Below, in pieces: positions 23,302 to 34,986 of a stretch of 64,000 bases of DNA. The stretch's first letter is position 1; each line of letters opens with the position of its first letter. The translations under genes and the position numbers were made by a program. The notes beneath the pieces were generated by a model. That model did not search any database, was not told where the DNA came from, and saw only the letters and a program-made list of their open reading frames with translations. Source of the DNA: Quercus robur (Eukaryota > Streptophyta > Magnoliopsida > Fagales > Fagaceae); NCBI RefSeq assembly GCF_932294415.1, contig NC_065535.1, positions 29,466,782 through 29,530,781 on the forward strand, in the 5' to 3' direction.

Positions 23302-24894
23302 ATGGATAGGTCTCAATCCCTTAATGCACCTCCATATTTTGATGGTAGTAATTATGCGTTTTGGAAGGTTCGTATGAAAGCCTTTTTGTGTTCTATTGAT
23401 GAATCCGTGTGGGATGCTGTTGAGATTGGTTGGACCAAACCTGAGGCAGCCAAATCCACATGGGATAAGGCAGCACTTGCTGCATCTAATGCTAACAGTA
23501 AAGCACTAAATGCTATTTTTTGTGGTGTGTCTCCAGATGAATTTCACAGGATTTCTCACATTACCATTGCCAAAGATGCATGGGAGATTTTGGAAACAAC
23601 TTATGAAGGCACGAAGAAAGTGAAAGACACCAAGTTACAAATGCTGACCACTCGGTTTGAGGAGCTTAAAATGAGTGAGGATGAGTCTTTTGACTCTTTC
23701 TATGGGAAGCTAAATGAGGTGGTTGTCAGTAAGTTTAACTTGGGGGAGAAAACGGAGGACTCAAGGATTGTAAGGAAGATCCTTCGATCATTGCCGGAAA
23801 GTTTTCGTGCTAAAGTGACAGCCATTGAAGAGAGCAAGGATCTTGACGACATCAAGGTACAGGAGCTGGTTGGTTCTCTGCAGACTTATGAGATGTCGCT
23901 GCCAAATCAACGGAAGAGTAAATCCCTTGCTCTAAAGACCATTAATGAGAAGGTGGAAGATCAAGGCTCATCGGGAGAAGATGTGGTTGACAAAGATGTA
24001 GCCTATCTTGTTAAAAATTTCAGAAAGTTTTTGAAATTCAAAAATAATGGAAAATTTGATGATAAGAGAAAATTCCAAAATTCTGGAAGGGAGAAGAGGG
24101 ATTTCAAAAAGAAAGATGGAAAAGAATCTCAATCCACACAAGGTGTCACTTGTTTTGAATGTAACGGGCATGGACACTTTAAGAAGGAATGTCCTAATTA
24201 TTTGAAATCGAAAGGCAAGGTGTATGCCACGACCTTGAGTGACTCAGATTCGTCTGACTCAGAATCTGAAGAGAGCTGTGATGGAGAAGGGAACTATTCA
24301 GCTTTCATGACTATTGCTCATGTTGAGTCTTCGGATGAGTTGAATTTGCTTGTTCAAGACCTTGGAGAACATAGTGATGATGACTCACTAGGAATTGTTG
24401 AAGAATCAGAAGCTGAAGAAGAAGAAAGCACAGCAACTCTTCAAGAAAATTACAACTCACTCTTGGAGAAGTCGGGTGAATACACAAGGGTAGCCAAGGC
24501 TGCTGTGAGAAAAATGAAGAAGGCTGAGGAGGACTACAAAAGTCTCCTAATCCGGTATAGGGAGGCCAAATGCGAGATTGAAACACTGAATGGTGAGCTG
24601 TCCGAAGCTTACACTAAAGTGAGATTTCTTGAGAACGAGGTGATGCAAGCAAATGCTAAAATAGAGAGGGTCACCACCAAGAAGCTAGATGATGTTATAT
24701 CTTCTCAAAAGAGCTTTTCAGACAAATCCGGACTGGGATATACCGGAGGAAGTAGTTCAACTGGAAATGTCACTAAAGAAGTGAAGTTTGTAAAGGCCAA
24801 AGATCCAGTTGTAGCTGACCTTACTGGTGTGAAGCTCGAGGTGGAGGAGAAGAAGAATGTGGTGGACCAACGGATGCTGAATCATCGTAACTAG
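23302..24894 (+). CDS. Copia gag polyprotein, SIRE-like
   Basis: A 530-residue frame opening MDRSQSLNAPPYFDGSNYAFW, the typical copia gag start (DUF4219/UBN2-type capsid region, roughly residues 1-210). It continues with a basic stretch and a CCHC zinc knuckle, CFECNGHGHFKKEC, at about residues 284-297. A Ser/Glu-rich acidic segment and a predicted coiled coil (about 375-465) follow, then a SGLGYTGGSSS stretch typical of SIRE gags. The frame stops at TAG (24892-24894) but stays open in the same frame to 25362, with a second knuckle CHYCGLQGHTRPNC just beyond (from 24967). Gag would form the cytoplasmic virus-like particle and bind RNA. Whether the TAG is a programmed readthrough or a mutation cannot be told; the context TAG TCT is not the classic CARYYA signal. 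Otherwise it looks intact. Confidence 0.88.
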   Translation: MDRSQSLNAPPYFDGSNYAFWKVRMKAFLCSIDESVWDAVEIGWTKPEAAKSTWDKAALAASNANSKALNAIFCGVSPDEFHRISHITIAKDAWEILETTYEGTKKVKDTKLQMLTTRFEELKMSEDESFDSFYGKLNEVVVSKFNLGEKTEDSRIVRKILRSLPESFRAKVTAIEESKDLDDIKVQELVGSLQTYEMSLPNQRKSKSLALKTINEKVEDQGSSGEDVVDKDVAYLVKNFRKFLKFKNNGKFDDKRKFQNSGREKRDFKKKDGKESQSTQGVTCFECNGHGHFKKECPNYLKSKGKVYATTLSDSDSSDSESEESCDGEGNYSAFMTIAHVESSDELNLLVQDLGEHSDDDSLGIVEESEAEEEESTATLQENYNSLLEKSGEYTRVAKAAVRKMKKAEEDYKSLLIRYREAKCEIETLNGELSEAYTKVRFLENEVMQANAKIERVTTKKLDDVISSQKSFSDKSGLGYTGGSSSTGNVTKEVKFVKAKDPVVADLTGVKLEVEEKKNVVDQRMLNHRN

Positions 24895-25362
24895 TCTGTG
24901 GGCAGGTCTGAATCCCGTGTCAAGTCACGTCCACGACCACAAAGAGGTCCTAGAGGAACGTATGTGTGCCATTATTGCGGACTTCAAGGGCACACTCGAC
25001 CAAATTGCCAAAAGCTGAGAGCAAAGAATAGTGCAACTCCTCAAAGGTCAGGAGGACCCAGAATTGATAGGAGAACTTGGGCAGGTGATCAATCTAGAGA
25101 GCAAAATGGAGATCCCGGAATGATGAACGTGATGAAGATGATTGGTGCATTCACCAACTGCTTGGAAAGCTTCTCACGAAGGTTTGAAAGCCCTAACTCC
25201 CGTACCCAATCCTTTAAGGAAATCACCCCAAACGCAAGTGACGTGTGGGTGAAAAGGGGTACTCATGCATATGCATTACAACATGTCCATGCATTAATAC
25301 TTCCTATGCTTTGTGACTATGTTTGTTTGGTATGCTTGTTGTTTTTGATTTTGGTTGTTTGA
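24895..25362 (+). pseudogene. Gag extension with second zinc knuckle, cut short where pol should begin
   Basis: In frame with gag after the TAG codon. It contains CHYCGLQGHTRPNC, a basic linker and the phrase SDVWVKR, which in SIRE relatives precedes the protease. After about 25255 the reading frame loses any family resemblance and ends in a hydrophobic tail (stop at 25360-25362). This is most simply the left edge of a deletion that removed pol. Confidence 0.7.
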
Positions 25363-27331
25363 TTATTCTCTTGTGAATATTTCTTAATTTTGTTTTATCA
25401 TTCTTTTTGTTTCTTGTGTCAAAAATCCAAAAATCACATAAAAAATTAGAAAATCAAAAAGCTTGATTGACTTTGTTGAGTTTTGTCTCAAAACTTGTTT
25501 TGCCTTGTACCTTTGTGCTAATGGCTGTGTGCATTTTCGAGCATTGCTTGTTTTCATGCACTCATATCACTGTGGGAAAAATCTTGAAATCTATGTGATT
25601 GTTGTAAATAGATCTTCAAACTTGTCATGAATGATTAGTGAATGGTTATGTTGATCTTGAGACATGCATAGACTTGTGTCTATATATCTTCCCACTTTTT
25701 ATTTTTGTTTTGCTAAAAAGAGCTCACCAAATGTAAATCTCCAAATGAAAAGAGATATTGAGCTGCAAAAGCCTGTCGCACATTCTAGTATTTGACTAGG
25801 AAAAAGGGTAAGCGACCTTATATTAAAAGTGAATGTTCATTCAAAAAGGCCAAAGGCCTGTTTTTCAAAGAGAAATGTTATACATCCCTCTCACAATGAG
25901 AGATGATTGCCTCAAATAGATCAAAAAGATCAAATGTTATGATTGAAAGTGGAGTCAAATGAAAAGCTCCAAGTTATGTTATCAAGTTGTGTGGGAGGTC
26001 ATATATACATATTTCTATAATTGAGATTGGTCACATGATCTAGTGCTAATTGTGTATGTCTTGGTTGAATTGATCATTGAAGCTTCACATTAGACAAAGG
26101 ACTATCTCATTGTTGATATCCACACACAACACACAAGTTTATGTTCAATAAATGCCATATTCATTTGTGTGATTGTACTTGATAAAATGTGTTTTCACAT
26201 GCTCAATCTTTGTTAATTCAAGCACAAAAAGATTTTTGAGTGTTTTAGGTGTTTTTGGAAAGTATTTTGTTTGAAAAATCTGAAAATTTCAAAAATACAG
26301 TTTTGCCCTGTTTTGGCGGCTCAGTCGCGGGTATGTCAAGTCGCGAGCCTCAGTCGCATCTTCGCTGGTCATTTTTGGTGACTTGTTCGCGAGTGGAAGG
26401 TTCAGTCGCGAGGTTCACTCAGAGATTTTCGCGGCTCAACTCGCGACTCACTCGCGGGTAGATCTTCCAGTCGCGAAAAACACTTAGAAAAATTTTTCAA
26501 AATTTTGTTCTTGAGTGCTCTGGCGGCTTGAGCTGGCGACTGTGTGGCGACTTAATCCAGTCGCGAAAATCGCGTGTTTTGCAGAAACAGGAGCAGTTTT
26601 TAAACTTTTTCAGTTTTTCCCTCGAATTTTTGTGACTGTTTATCTTCTCTCTAAACTCTCTCCCTCCCAAACACTCCGTGCTCCCTTTTTCCAATCTCTT
26701 GTGTTGCACTCTTGTAGCTCAAAATCGTCAAGTTACAGGTATGGGTTTTCTGTTTTACACTCTTTTCTACTTGATTTTGTGCTTTTACCCTTTGATTTTT
26801 CGCATATGATTTTGTTTTTGAAATGGGTTTTTGGTTCGGTTTCTGCTACCTGTTCTTGCTTAGCTTGTGGATGCTGTTGCTATAGTTTGTGTTAATGATA
26901 GTCATACTCTTATTGCTCTTCATCTTGTGCTTAACTAAGTGTTTCTTTTATTTCAATCTGAACTTTGAGCTGTTGAGTTGTTTCTATTGGTTCTCTTTGA
27001 GATTATGAGTTTTACTGTGCTAGATTTGCATGTATTAGTGTGTTAATCTGTGGAAAGCTTCTGTTAGGCTCAATATACTGTTTGTGTGTCATATCATTTT
27101 TCCATTATCTGTCTCAATGTCATTTATCTGCCTTTAGGATAGTTTCACCATGTTGTTCATGTGTTTCCTATCCTAGGCTTGGTTTATCCATATGCTTGAA
27201 CTAAATAGCTTGTTGTTTAAGTTTTTAAAGTTCATTTGTATGGTTGATATCTCTTTGTTAATTACATGGAACTGACTGGTTATGCACATATATTGCTCTA
27301 TGTTGTTGTGGCCTTTTCTGATTGTTCACAG
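25363..27331 (+). other. Non-coding interior of the copia element with an internal promoter-like region
   Basis: No pol domains on either strand. The TCAAAAATCCAAAAATCACA stretch (25420-25440) resembles spacers found after pol in SIRE relatives. From 26310 to 26580 there are about ten TCGCGA/TCGCGG motifs like those in the LTR U3. At 26640-26740 a pyrimidine-rich leader-like stretch is followed by a possible 5' splice site (TTACAG/GTATGG at 26735-26740). A matching 3' splice site (GTTCACAG) lies directly before the ATG at 27332. Confidence 0.5.
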
Positions 27332-28408
27332 ATGGCTCCCTCACCTCAGAAGAAGAAATCTACTGCAAAGAAGGCTGACAAAAGATTAAAGATGGATTCT
27401 AGACTGTTTAGATCAATTCACCACTTTGAGAGATACAAGGATAACTTCTTGAATGCAGGAATCATTCAAGAGAGATTTGTAGATTTGGAGGACTTAAGGC
27501 AAACATTTATTCCCAGCTGTTTTGAAGGAAGAGGATGGGAAAAGCTTCTGGGTGGTTTCCCTGTTGTGTGTGAACCCTTAATTAGGGAATTTTACTCAAA
27601 TGCTGTGATAAAGGATAATGAATTGAGTTGCTGGGTGAGGGGTAAAGAATTTGTCTTGGATGCTCATGTCATAGATGATGCATTAGGGCTTGAAGGATTA
27701 GATGATGAAGAATTTATCAATTACAAGGATAGGAGTGTGTCTATTGAAACAATTCAACAAAGGATAGGTGGGCAGAGAGAAGGGAAATGATTGAATACCA
27801 CTGCCTTTCCAGTGGACATGAGGTGCCTTACAATAATTATGATGTTTAACCTCTATCCCATTAAGAAATTGACTACAATCAATTGTGTTAGAGCAGTCTT
27901 TCTGATGGATCTCAAAGAAAAGAACTTCATAGACATAAGTTCCCACATTTATGACACCATTGTGGATGAGACTAGAACCAACTCTAGGCCTAAACTGATC
28001 TTTCCAAGTTTGCTAATGAGGATTTTTAGGAGTAAGGGTGTTCCAATCTCTCAAGACATCAGTCCCATGTCTACACCCTCTGCAATAAACAAGCTTACCT
28101 GCAAAAGGATAAGTGTTAGGCTTCCAGGAGAAGAAGATGAAGGTGATGAAGGAGAGGCTGCCCCAATGGAGACTGAAGCAGAGGCAGCAGGGCTTGCATC
28201 AACTTCAACACCTAGGAGAAGTGGCAAAAGACACAGAGCTTCAACTTCTGCAGACACACCTCCAGATGCTTTCCAGATCATTCTGGAAAGGCTTGATGGG
28301 ATCAGGGCAGTCCAAACTGAGCACTCTGACAGGATGAGAGCCATGCAAGACCAGATTGATGTCTTGGCTGCTACACTTGACAGCTTCACAACTCAGCATG
28401 ACCAGTGA
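27332..28408 (+). pseudogene. Second ORF: 'putative plant transposon protein' (PF20167-like), one premature stop
   Basis: From ATG 27332 the frame runs 152 codons to a TGA at 27788-27790, then continues open in the same frame to 28408, about 358 codons in all. The N-terminus is Lys-rich (APSPQKKKSTAKKADKRLK), possibly nuclear. The middle has the family's marks: a LIREFYSNA segment, WVRGKEF, LGLEGLDDEEF, then after the stop TAFPVDMRCLT and FPSLLMRIFRSKGVPIS. The C-terminus is acidic, then Ser/Thr-rich, and ends in a probable coiled coil. The domain name is recalled from plant retroelement annotation; its biochemical role is not known to me. It lies where SIRE elements carry an env-like/extra ORF. 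The ATG follows a plausible splice acceptor, so it may be translated from a spliced or internally initiated transcript. Confidence 0.7.
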
Positions 28409-29232
28409 CCCTTTGGCCATTCCTGTCAAAAAGGGGGAGAAGTTCATTGATGATTGAGATGCAGAAAAGCAGCTCTTAAGGGGGAGTAATTAGTTGAGGG
28501 GGAGTAATGTGTTTATATATGTTTATGTTGGGTATTTTTAGTGGTTTTATGGTTTTGATACACTGTGTTTTGGTGTATAACTGTTTCTAACTCATTTCAT
28601 ATACTCTTGGTTTAAACTTTAATATATGTTGATGATGTTATTCAGGTTATTAGTTGGTCTGGTCTGTACCCATGTGCTTTTGTAAGCTTTTAGGGTTTAT
28701 GTTGTATGCATAGTTTGTAGGCTTTATGGTATGTACCTTGCTTAAGTGCAGCCTTTATGCTATGTTGAAATCAGTACCTTAATCTAAATGTTCTGCATTT
28801 TGGTTTATGTACTGTCACTCTTGTGCCCTTGTAGGATTGTTCCTAGATGCATATGCCTTGTGTGCTATGCATTGGTTGAGTGTTTGAGCATACAAGTGTC
28901 TTGCCTTGTGCTTGTTAACTTGTATGTCCTTGTGTTCATTCCAAGTGTGAATGAGCATTGTGATCACTACCTTGTGGTGTTCACTTGGTTGATCAAGCCA
29001 TGGTTTGTTTATTAACTCCATCTTTGCTTGATCTCATATTGCCTGTTTCATATACATTTATAATTTTCTGCTTACAATGATCATGGTGTATTGTTGTGTT
29101 TCAGGAGTTTATGTTCATATGATTCAAGTGCTTCACAGCTTCTAGAGTTAGGTGTGAGTGAGTTTTGTTCAACTGTTCCCAACTCACATGTTAAGTCTAG
29201 AGTCTGTTTTAGGGTTTTGTCACGGAATAGCC
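28409..29232 (+). other. Non-coding 3' interior of the copia element
   Basis: T/G-rich sequence containing GGGGGAG tracts near 28430, 28480 and 28498 (AGGGGGAGTAAT), which resemble the PPT and are common in SIRE 3' regions. No convincing ORF. Confidence 0.5.
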
Positions 29233-29244
29233 AAAGGGGGAGAT
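29233..29244 (+). other. Polypurine tract
   Basis: AAAGGGGGAGAT directly precedes the right LTR and would prime plus-strand synthesis. Confidence 0.88.
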
Positions 29245-30354
29245 TGTAAGGTTGAATTTATTCAACCATCTAATTGGCTTTATTCCGTGCCAAATTTGCT
29301 TGTAATTCAGCATTTAGTAACCCTGTATTTAGGTGGGTTTGTTGTAAGGGTAGTGAGTGAGATAGAGTGAAGACTGCTCAAGAGTGTGCAAGAAAACAGA
29401 GTGTCGCGGCTGGGACTCGCAGGTGGACTCGCGGCTGCAAGCCGCCAGAAGCTGCACACGTGCCAAGCATGCTGGAAGATGAACAGTCATGCTAGCTGGA
29501 GCACTACAGGACAAAACAGGACAACTGGCCATACGGTTAACTCGCAACTGGATCTCGCGACTTAGTCAAGCCGCGAGGTCAAGCCGTGAGCCACCCCTGT
29601 TTTGTAAAATCCTGACGTTTCACATTCCTCTCCATTCTTGTATAAATACCCCTTTAACCCACGATTGAAAGAGAGTTTCCAGAGAGAATTTTGAGAGAGA
29701 AACCCTAAAGAAAAACAAGATTGTTTCACACACAATCCCTACCTTAGAGTCTCATCAAAATCCCTCACTCTCTTCCTCTCCATTGTCAAATCCTTGAAAG
29801 GCATTATACCAAACCTGGTTCTCACCATTATCATCTCTGTGAGACAGTCGTTTGGAGTTCTAGGAAGCAGTTAGGAAGGAGCCAATCTTCATTGGTTGAT
29901 GCTACGGTGTAGTAGCGGAAACCGGAAAGCTAGAAAAGAAAAAGGTTCGGCGCAACCTCGTTGGAGCAAGAAGCTTGGAGGGCTTAGGTGCACAGGGTAG
30001 ATTAGGCTTGGAGGGTCTATTGCTGTCCTTGTATCCCAACTGTATTTTCTAGTGGATTGATTACCGCTTGGAGGGCGGCGGAGAGGTTTTTCGCCGAGGT
30101 CTTCGGTTTCCTCTTCGATAACACATCGGGTGTTATCTTTGTGTTTGCATCTTCCTTCCTCTCTATCTCTGCCTTTACATTATCTGCTGTGGTTTATTTT
30201 GTTATGGCTTAGATAGTTGTTTAACCAATTTCATATTATAGCATATGTTAAGTTTCCGCACACTAGTTGTTTGACATATTGCTTGTGTTGGTTAAGTTGG
30301 TTTTTGGGGGTCTAAACGTTCAAAAGTGTTTTTGTACACGTTTTTGAACTCTCA
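29245..30354 (+). repeat. 3' LTR of the copia element
   Basis: 1110 bp, the same length as the left LTR, TGTAAGG...CTCTCA. About 14 single-base differences were counted against 22122-23231, several of them C/T or G/A changes within the TCGCGA-rich part. The TATA box is at 29641-29648. CAAAG follows at 30355-30359. Confidence 0.93.
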
Positions 30355-30359
30355 CAAAG

Positions 30360-33300
30360 CTATACGGAAACTCGACCCAGCACTAAAAATCACCTTCAGT
30401 AACTTAAAGAAGGTTCGACACTTCGTCTGAACCAGAAAACTAAACCCCAAATTCGACATCCAAACTGAACGGGCCTAATTGCATAGCCAAAAACAATGCA
30501 AAATCGATTCTGTTTGATCCCCACAGCCATCACAAACCTCACCAACTGGGATGTGTCGAGCCTACAGGTTCCGTTTAGTGGGCAGAGAGTCCTTAGCAAC
30601 ACACCAAATGAAATGCCTAATCTTATTAGGGACCCGGACCTTCCATATTTTCTTCCAAACCAAACCAGCGTTGGTTGGAGAGGATGAGCTCGGCATAGAA
30701 AGATTCTCAGCATCTACAAGCATACGGTAAGCACTCCTAACACTATATTCACCATCAAAGGTTAATGGCCAAATCAAAATATCCTCTTCCCAGTCCTCAC
30801 ATACCTGGATTTTCCTCACCATATCTGCTTCCCATGGGAGAAAGCTACTTGCAAGGCGGCCTGGATCCCAAACCCTCGTATCAGGTGGAGACAAGTCACA
30901 AACCTGAAGTACTGAAGAATTGACTTTTGGAGAGATGATTTTGCTATGGTATGGATCAGGCAACCACCTATGTTGCCACACATCTATCAATTATCCATTG
31001 TCAACCCTCCATATCACCCCTTTCTCAATAACATCTTGCGCTTGCAAAATACTCCTCCACGCATAAGAGCACATAGGATGAATTGGAGCCTCAAGAATAT
31101 TACCATTCGGGAAATACTTAGCACTAAAGACTTTAAAAAGTAGTGTGTCTCGTTGATGAATAAGACGCCATCCTGTTTAGCCAACAAAGCATTATTGAAC
31201 TTTTGGAAATCCTGAAATGTCATACCATCAATGAGCTCCATTTAACCCAATGAAGTTTCTTCACATCGCCGCTGCCCCACCAAAACTTTCGAATCATGAC
31301 TTCAATATCTTTACAAAGACCCACCGGTAGCTTAAAAACACTCATAGAATAAATCGGGATAGATTGAGCCACTGCCTTAATCATGATTTCCCTTCCAGCT
31401 TGAGACAACAACTTTTCCTTCCAACCTTGCATTCAGGCCCAAATCCTTTCTTTGATTTGAGTAAAACACGCTTTCTTGTTCCTACCAACAAAAGAAGGCA
31501 GCCCCAAATATTTCTCATAGTGTCTGATAGCTGGGACATTGAGGGCCACTTTTAGGGCTTCCTGAGTAGCTGCATCTGTATTCTTGCTAAAAAAGAGAGT
31601 AGTTTTCTCCTTATTGATCACTTGACCCGAAGCAACCTTATAGAAAGCAAGCAACTCTTGAATTTTATTACATTCATCTAGAGTAGACCGGCAAAAGATT
31701 AAATAGTTTAGGCCCGTTTCTACAAATCAAGAAACCTTGGATTTCTCCTTCTACTGCAGCATTTCGTAAGAGAGCATTCAACCCCTCAACATAAAAGAGA
31801 AACAATAAGGGGAAAGAGGATCCCCATGTCTTAGACCTCGAGAGGGAATAATCACACCCTTTGGTTCACCATTCGTTAGAAAAGAATATGACACAGTGGT
31901 AATGCACTCCATAATCAAGCCACCTATGCATCCGGGAATCCCATCTTGAGGAGAATTTTTTGAAGAAAAACCCACTCCACCCTATCATAAGCCTTGCTCA
32001 TATCCAATTTCATAGACATAAAACCTTTCTTCCCTGTACAACTAGTCTTCATATGATGCAAAGACTCAAAAGCAATTAAAATATTATCAGTAATCAATCG
32101 ATCAAAAGTGAAATCAATTTGGGTCTTAGAAATAATAGAATTAAGCATAGGCTTGAGGCGATTAGTGATTGCCTTACTTATGATCTTATATATCACATTA
32201 CAAAGACATATGGGTCTAAAATCTAATACCCTTTCAAGACTGTGGACTTTAGGAATCAAAGTAATAACGGCATGGTTTATAGACTTAAGAATAGACCTCG
32301 AATTTAAACAAGATAAAACTGCCTAAGAAACATCCATATCGATATAAGTGCAGTAAATCTAATACCAGGGTTTTTAAGTGGAGCCATCCCCCTATTGCTT
32401 CTCCCACCTCTTCACTAGTAAAAGGTCTATCAAGTTCTGCTCTCATCGTTTCAGTTACTACAACATTAACCCTATCCAACACATAATCTAAATCCTGTGG
32501 ATTCGAGGAAGTAAAGAGATGAGTATAAAAATCATTAAGGAGAACCGAAAATACCTCTTCATCCTCCTGCCAAACACCATTCCCATCACACAGCCCCTTA
32601 ATGAAATTCTTCATCTTCCTTTGAGTTGTAGTCCCATGAAAAAACTTAGTATTCTTATCACTATTCTTCAACCATTGAACCTTGGATCGTTGTTGCCACA
32701 TCTTCTCCTCTTTATCATATAAAACATTTAAAATTTTTAATCGAATAACATCCTCATGATCCCCAGATCCGGCCGAAACTTCTTCAGCATGCCACAATTG
32801 ATCCTTTGCTTGCTTTATCTGTTGTTTCACATTACCAAAGTGATCACGACTCCAAGATTTTAACTGTTTCTTACATCTTTTGAGTTTTGTGGCAACAACA
32901 AACATCGGTGTACCATTAGGATCACAATCCCAAGCTCTTGTTATCACCTCTTTATCCACATTGCTTCAAACCACAAAGGCTTCCTACGCCACTTTTGTTG
33001 CTCACCATTTCCACCCAAAGATAGAAGAATTGGCCTATGATCTGATGTAAAGCAATTCAAGTGCTTCACCCTACCTATAGGAAACCGAGTCAACCACTCA
33101 TAATTTGCAACTCCCCTATCTAATCTTTCCCATATCCACTCCCCTCTTCGCCTACCATGCCATGTATAATCCGGTCCTGAAAACCCTAGATCAGCAAACC
33201 CACAATGGTCCAGCACATCTTGAAAATTTTGCATCAAAAAATGAGCCCAAGGGATTCCACCCCTCTTATCTTGCACCTCCAGCTTAAAATCACCCAAACA

Positions 33301-33695
33301 TCACCATGGAAGCTTCAGCCTTGAGTTAAGCATTCTTAGCATGTTCCAACCCTCACTTCTGCGACTTGTATCAGGCTCCCCATAGAACCCAGTCAATCTC
33401 CAAGCATTTTCCAAACCACCATGCACAATAGAATCAATGTGGTATTTCAAAAAACTATCCACCCCTCTACACCTTTTTTCCACAACAGAGCTAATCTACC
33501 ACCTTTATCATCATTAGGTACAATAAAACATACATCAAACAAAATCCTATCTCGAACCCATTTCATATGTTCCTTAGATGACCATGTTTCCGATAAAAAC
33601 ACAATCGTAGGATCTTGTATTTGTACAATATCGACAAGCTCTTGAATTGCACGCTGGTTCCCAAGCCCCTTACAGTTCCAAGCTAAGATTTTCAT
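30360..33695 (-). pseudogene. LINE B ORF2: endonuclease, reverse transcriptase and zf-RVT, decayed
   Basis: Reading on the minus strand from 33695, MKILAWNCKGLGN opens an AP-endonuclease with FLSETW and, in the next frame segment, FTSDHRPILL, both catalytic landmarks. The RT follows with a DFRPICLCN block, motif [12 protein letters not shown] and motif [12 protein letters not shown]. The segment that should carry motif C is missing: sequence jumps at about 31710 from the FCRS-type side to the preceding region, deleting the FADD box seen in LINE A. The thumb block (YEKYLGLPSFVG) and zinc-binding region (KVRVPNKIRHFIW) follow. At least six frame breaks are visible (near 33297, 32959, 32285, 31780, 31433, 30560). 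It is a dead copy. Confidence 0.85.
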
Positions 33696-34290
33696 GGCTG
33701 TTGACGGGGCTGAGCATCAGCCTCCACCTTTAAATTCTTAACCATGAGTGTCTGTTTCTTCCTACTATCTTGCACAAGTTTCAATTCCTCACTCGAATCC
33801 TCTCTTGGATGCTTCAAAGGACTCGATTCCATCATTGCTAAAGGCAAGACTCGATTCCTAGCATCTTGAGTAGCTACTATTTTTGGTGAAGATTCTCTGC
33901 CAGGTTCGGGTTAGTGGGAAGAATTCTTCAAATACCTAGTTAACTCCACCGTTCGAGCCCCTACATAACCAGCTAGAATATCCCAATCACCTTTCCCTTG
34001 TTCCTTTAAAACATCAAAACGACCTAACTTTGCATCCATATTGTCCAACTGAGCTTGAAAATTTTGGCTTACGAGGCCTCTTGTCTATGCAGGTTCCATG
34101 CTGATAGCTGAACTACTCTCCTCAGGGGTCATGACAACCTTCGTTGCTACTTGTGCTGCAACCTTAACATGCTGATCATTAGAGTCTGCAATCCACCCGT
34201 CGTAGTCTACAAATCATTGTTGTTCTCTATCACCATTGCTCTGCATTTCATTCAAAACTTTAGTACCCCCTTCATCACTCCTCTTCTAAT

Positions 34291-34986
34291 TCAGGATAGC
34301 CCCATTATCTCCCTCACCTCCTCCTTATACCCCACAACACATATAACTGTTTTCCTGGCCAGGTTCGGGGTATTTGCTCGTAACCACAAACCAAATTGCT
34401 GATCATTCTTCCTCAAAGTACCCTTCCTTTTCAACCATATAGAGCATTCCTTATCATAGTGAGTAAGACAACCACACCAATAACAGAGGTTAGGCATACG
34501 CTCATATTTGAAGCTCACCCAACTTTCCTCACCATTGCTTAACCCTATCTTTCTGCCTCTGCACAAAGGCTTTGTTACATCAATCTTCACCCTGACTTGC
34601 ATGAAGTTATTACCCTCATAGTCCTCACTCTCCGCCCCCCTGTTTATAACTTCCCCCGTCGTTGAGACAATATCCCGAGCCACTCTCATATTCAAACTAC
34701 CGAAAGGAAGGTCATGGACTTGTATCCAAAAATGTGCATTGTCAAACTCCAATCCCTTCATCTCCATCTGTTGCCATATCCTCTTCAAAGCAAACAAATT
34801 TTTATTGAACGACCATGGCTCTCCCACTAGAACTTTGTCTGCATTAGACTCTTCAGAGAAAAGAAACAAAACTTGATGGTTGCCCATATCATGTACTTCG
34901 AATCCCTTCTTAATAAGCCAAAGTAGTTTGAAGGTTCGAGGTATTGCTTCCATGTTTAACGCTTTACCTATAAAAAACCGCGCCAC
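34291..34986 (-). pseudogene. LINE B ORF1: DUF4283 plus zinc knuckle
   Basis: A 231-codon frame with the plant L1 ORF1 plan. A DUF4283-type domain occupies about residues 1-120 (ARFFIGKALNME..., GEPWSFNKNLFALKRI, FWIQVHDLPFGSLN). Next comes a VRVKIDVTKPLCRG strand, and then a CCHC knuckle CYWCGCLTHYDKEC near residue 178-191. ORF1 proteins bind the LINE RNA. The upstream Met is the first available, and a longer N-terminus may be lost. Beyond the knuckle the frame continues for ~40 residues and then degenerates; Ser/Pro-rich remnants lie at 33700-34290. Confidence 0.8.

Larger units (their letters stand above)
22122..30354 (+). mobile_element. SIRE-like Ty1/copia LTR retrotransposon lacking pol
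   Basis: The 8233-bp element has two 1110-bp LTRs (TG...CA), TSD CAAAG, an initiator-Met PBS and a polypurine tract. A gag ORF runs from 23302, with a second zinc knuckle after an in-frame TAG. A separate ORF at 27332-28408 precedes the 3' LTR. Protease, integrase, reverse transcriptase and RNase H cannot be found: similarity to copia polyprotein ends near 25255, and the next 2 kb are non-coding. By LTR size, gag type and the position of an extra 3' ORF it resembles the SIRE/Maximus lineage. I count about 14 differences between the LTRs (~1.3%), so the insertion is fairly recent. It would need pol from an intact relative to move. Confidence 0.9.

Noticed and set aside
22122..30354. Endogenous pararetrovirus or env-bearing retrovirus
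   Set aside because: No movement protein, RT or envelope features. The second ORF lacks a signal peptide or transmembrane segment and looks like the plant transposon-protein family.
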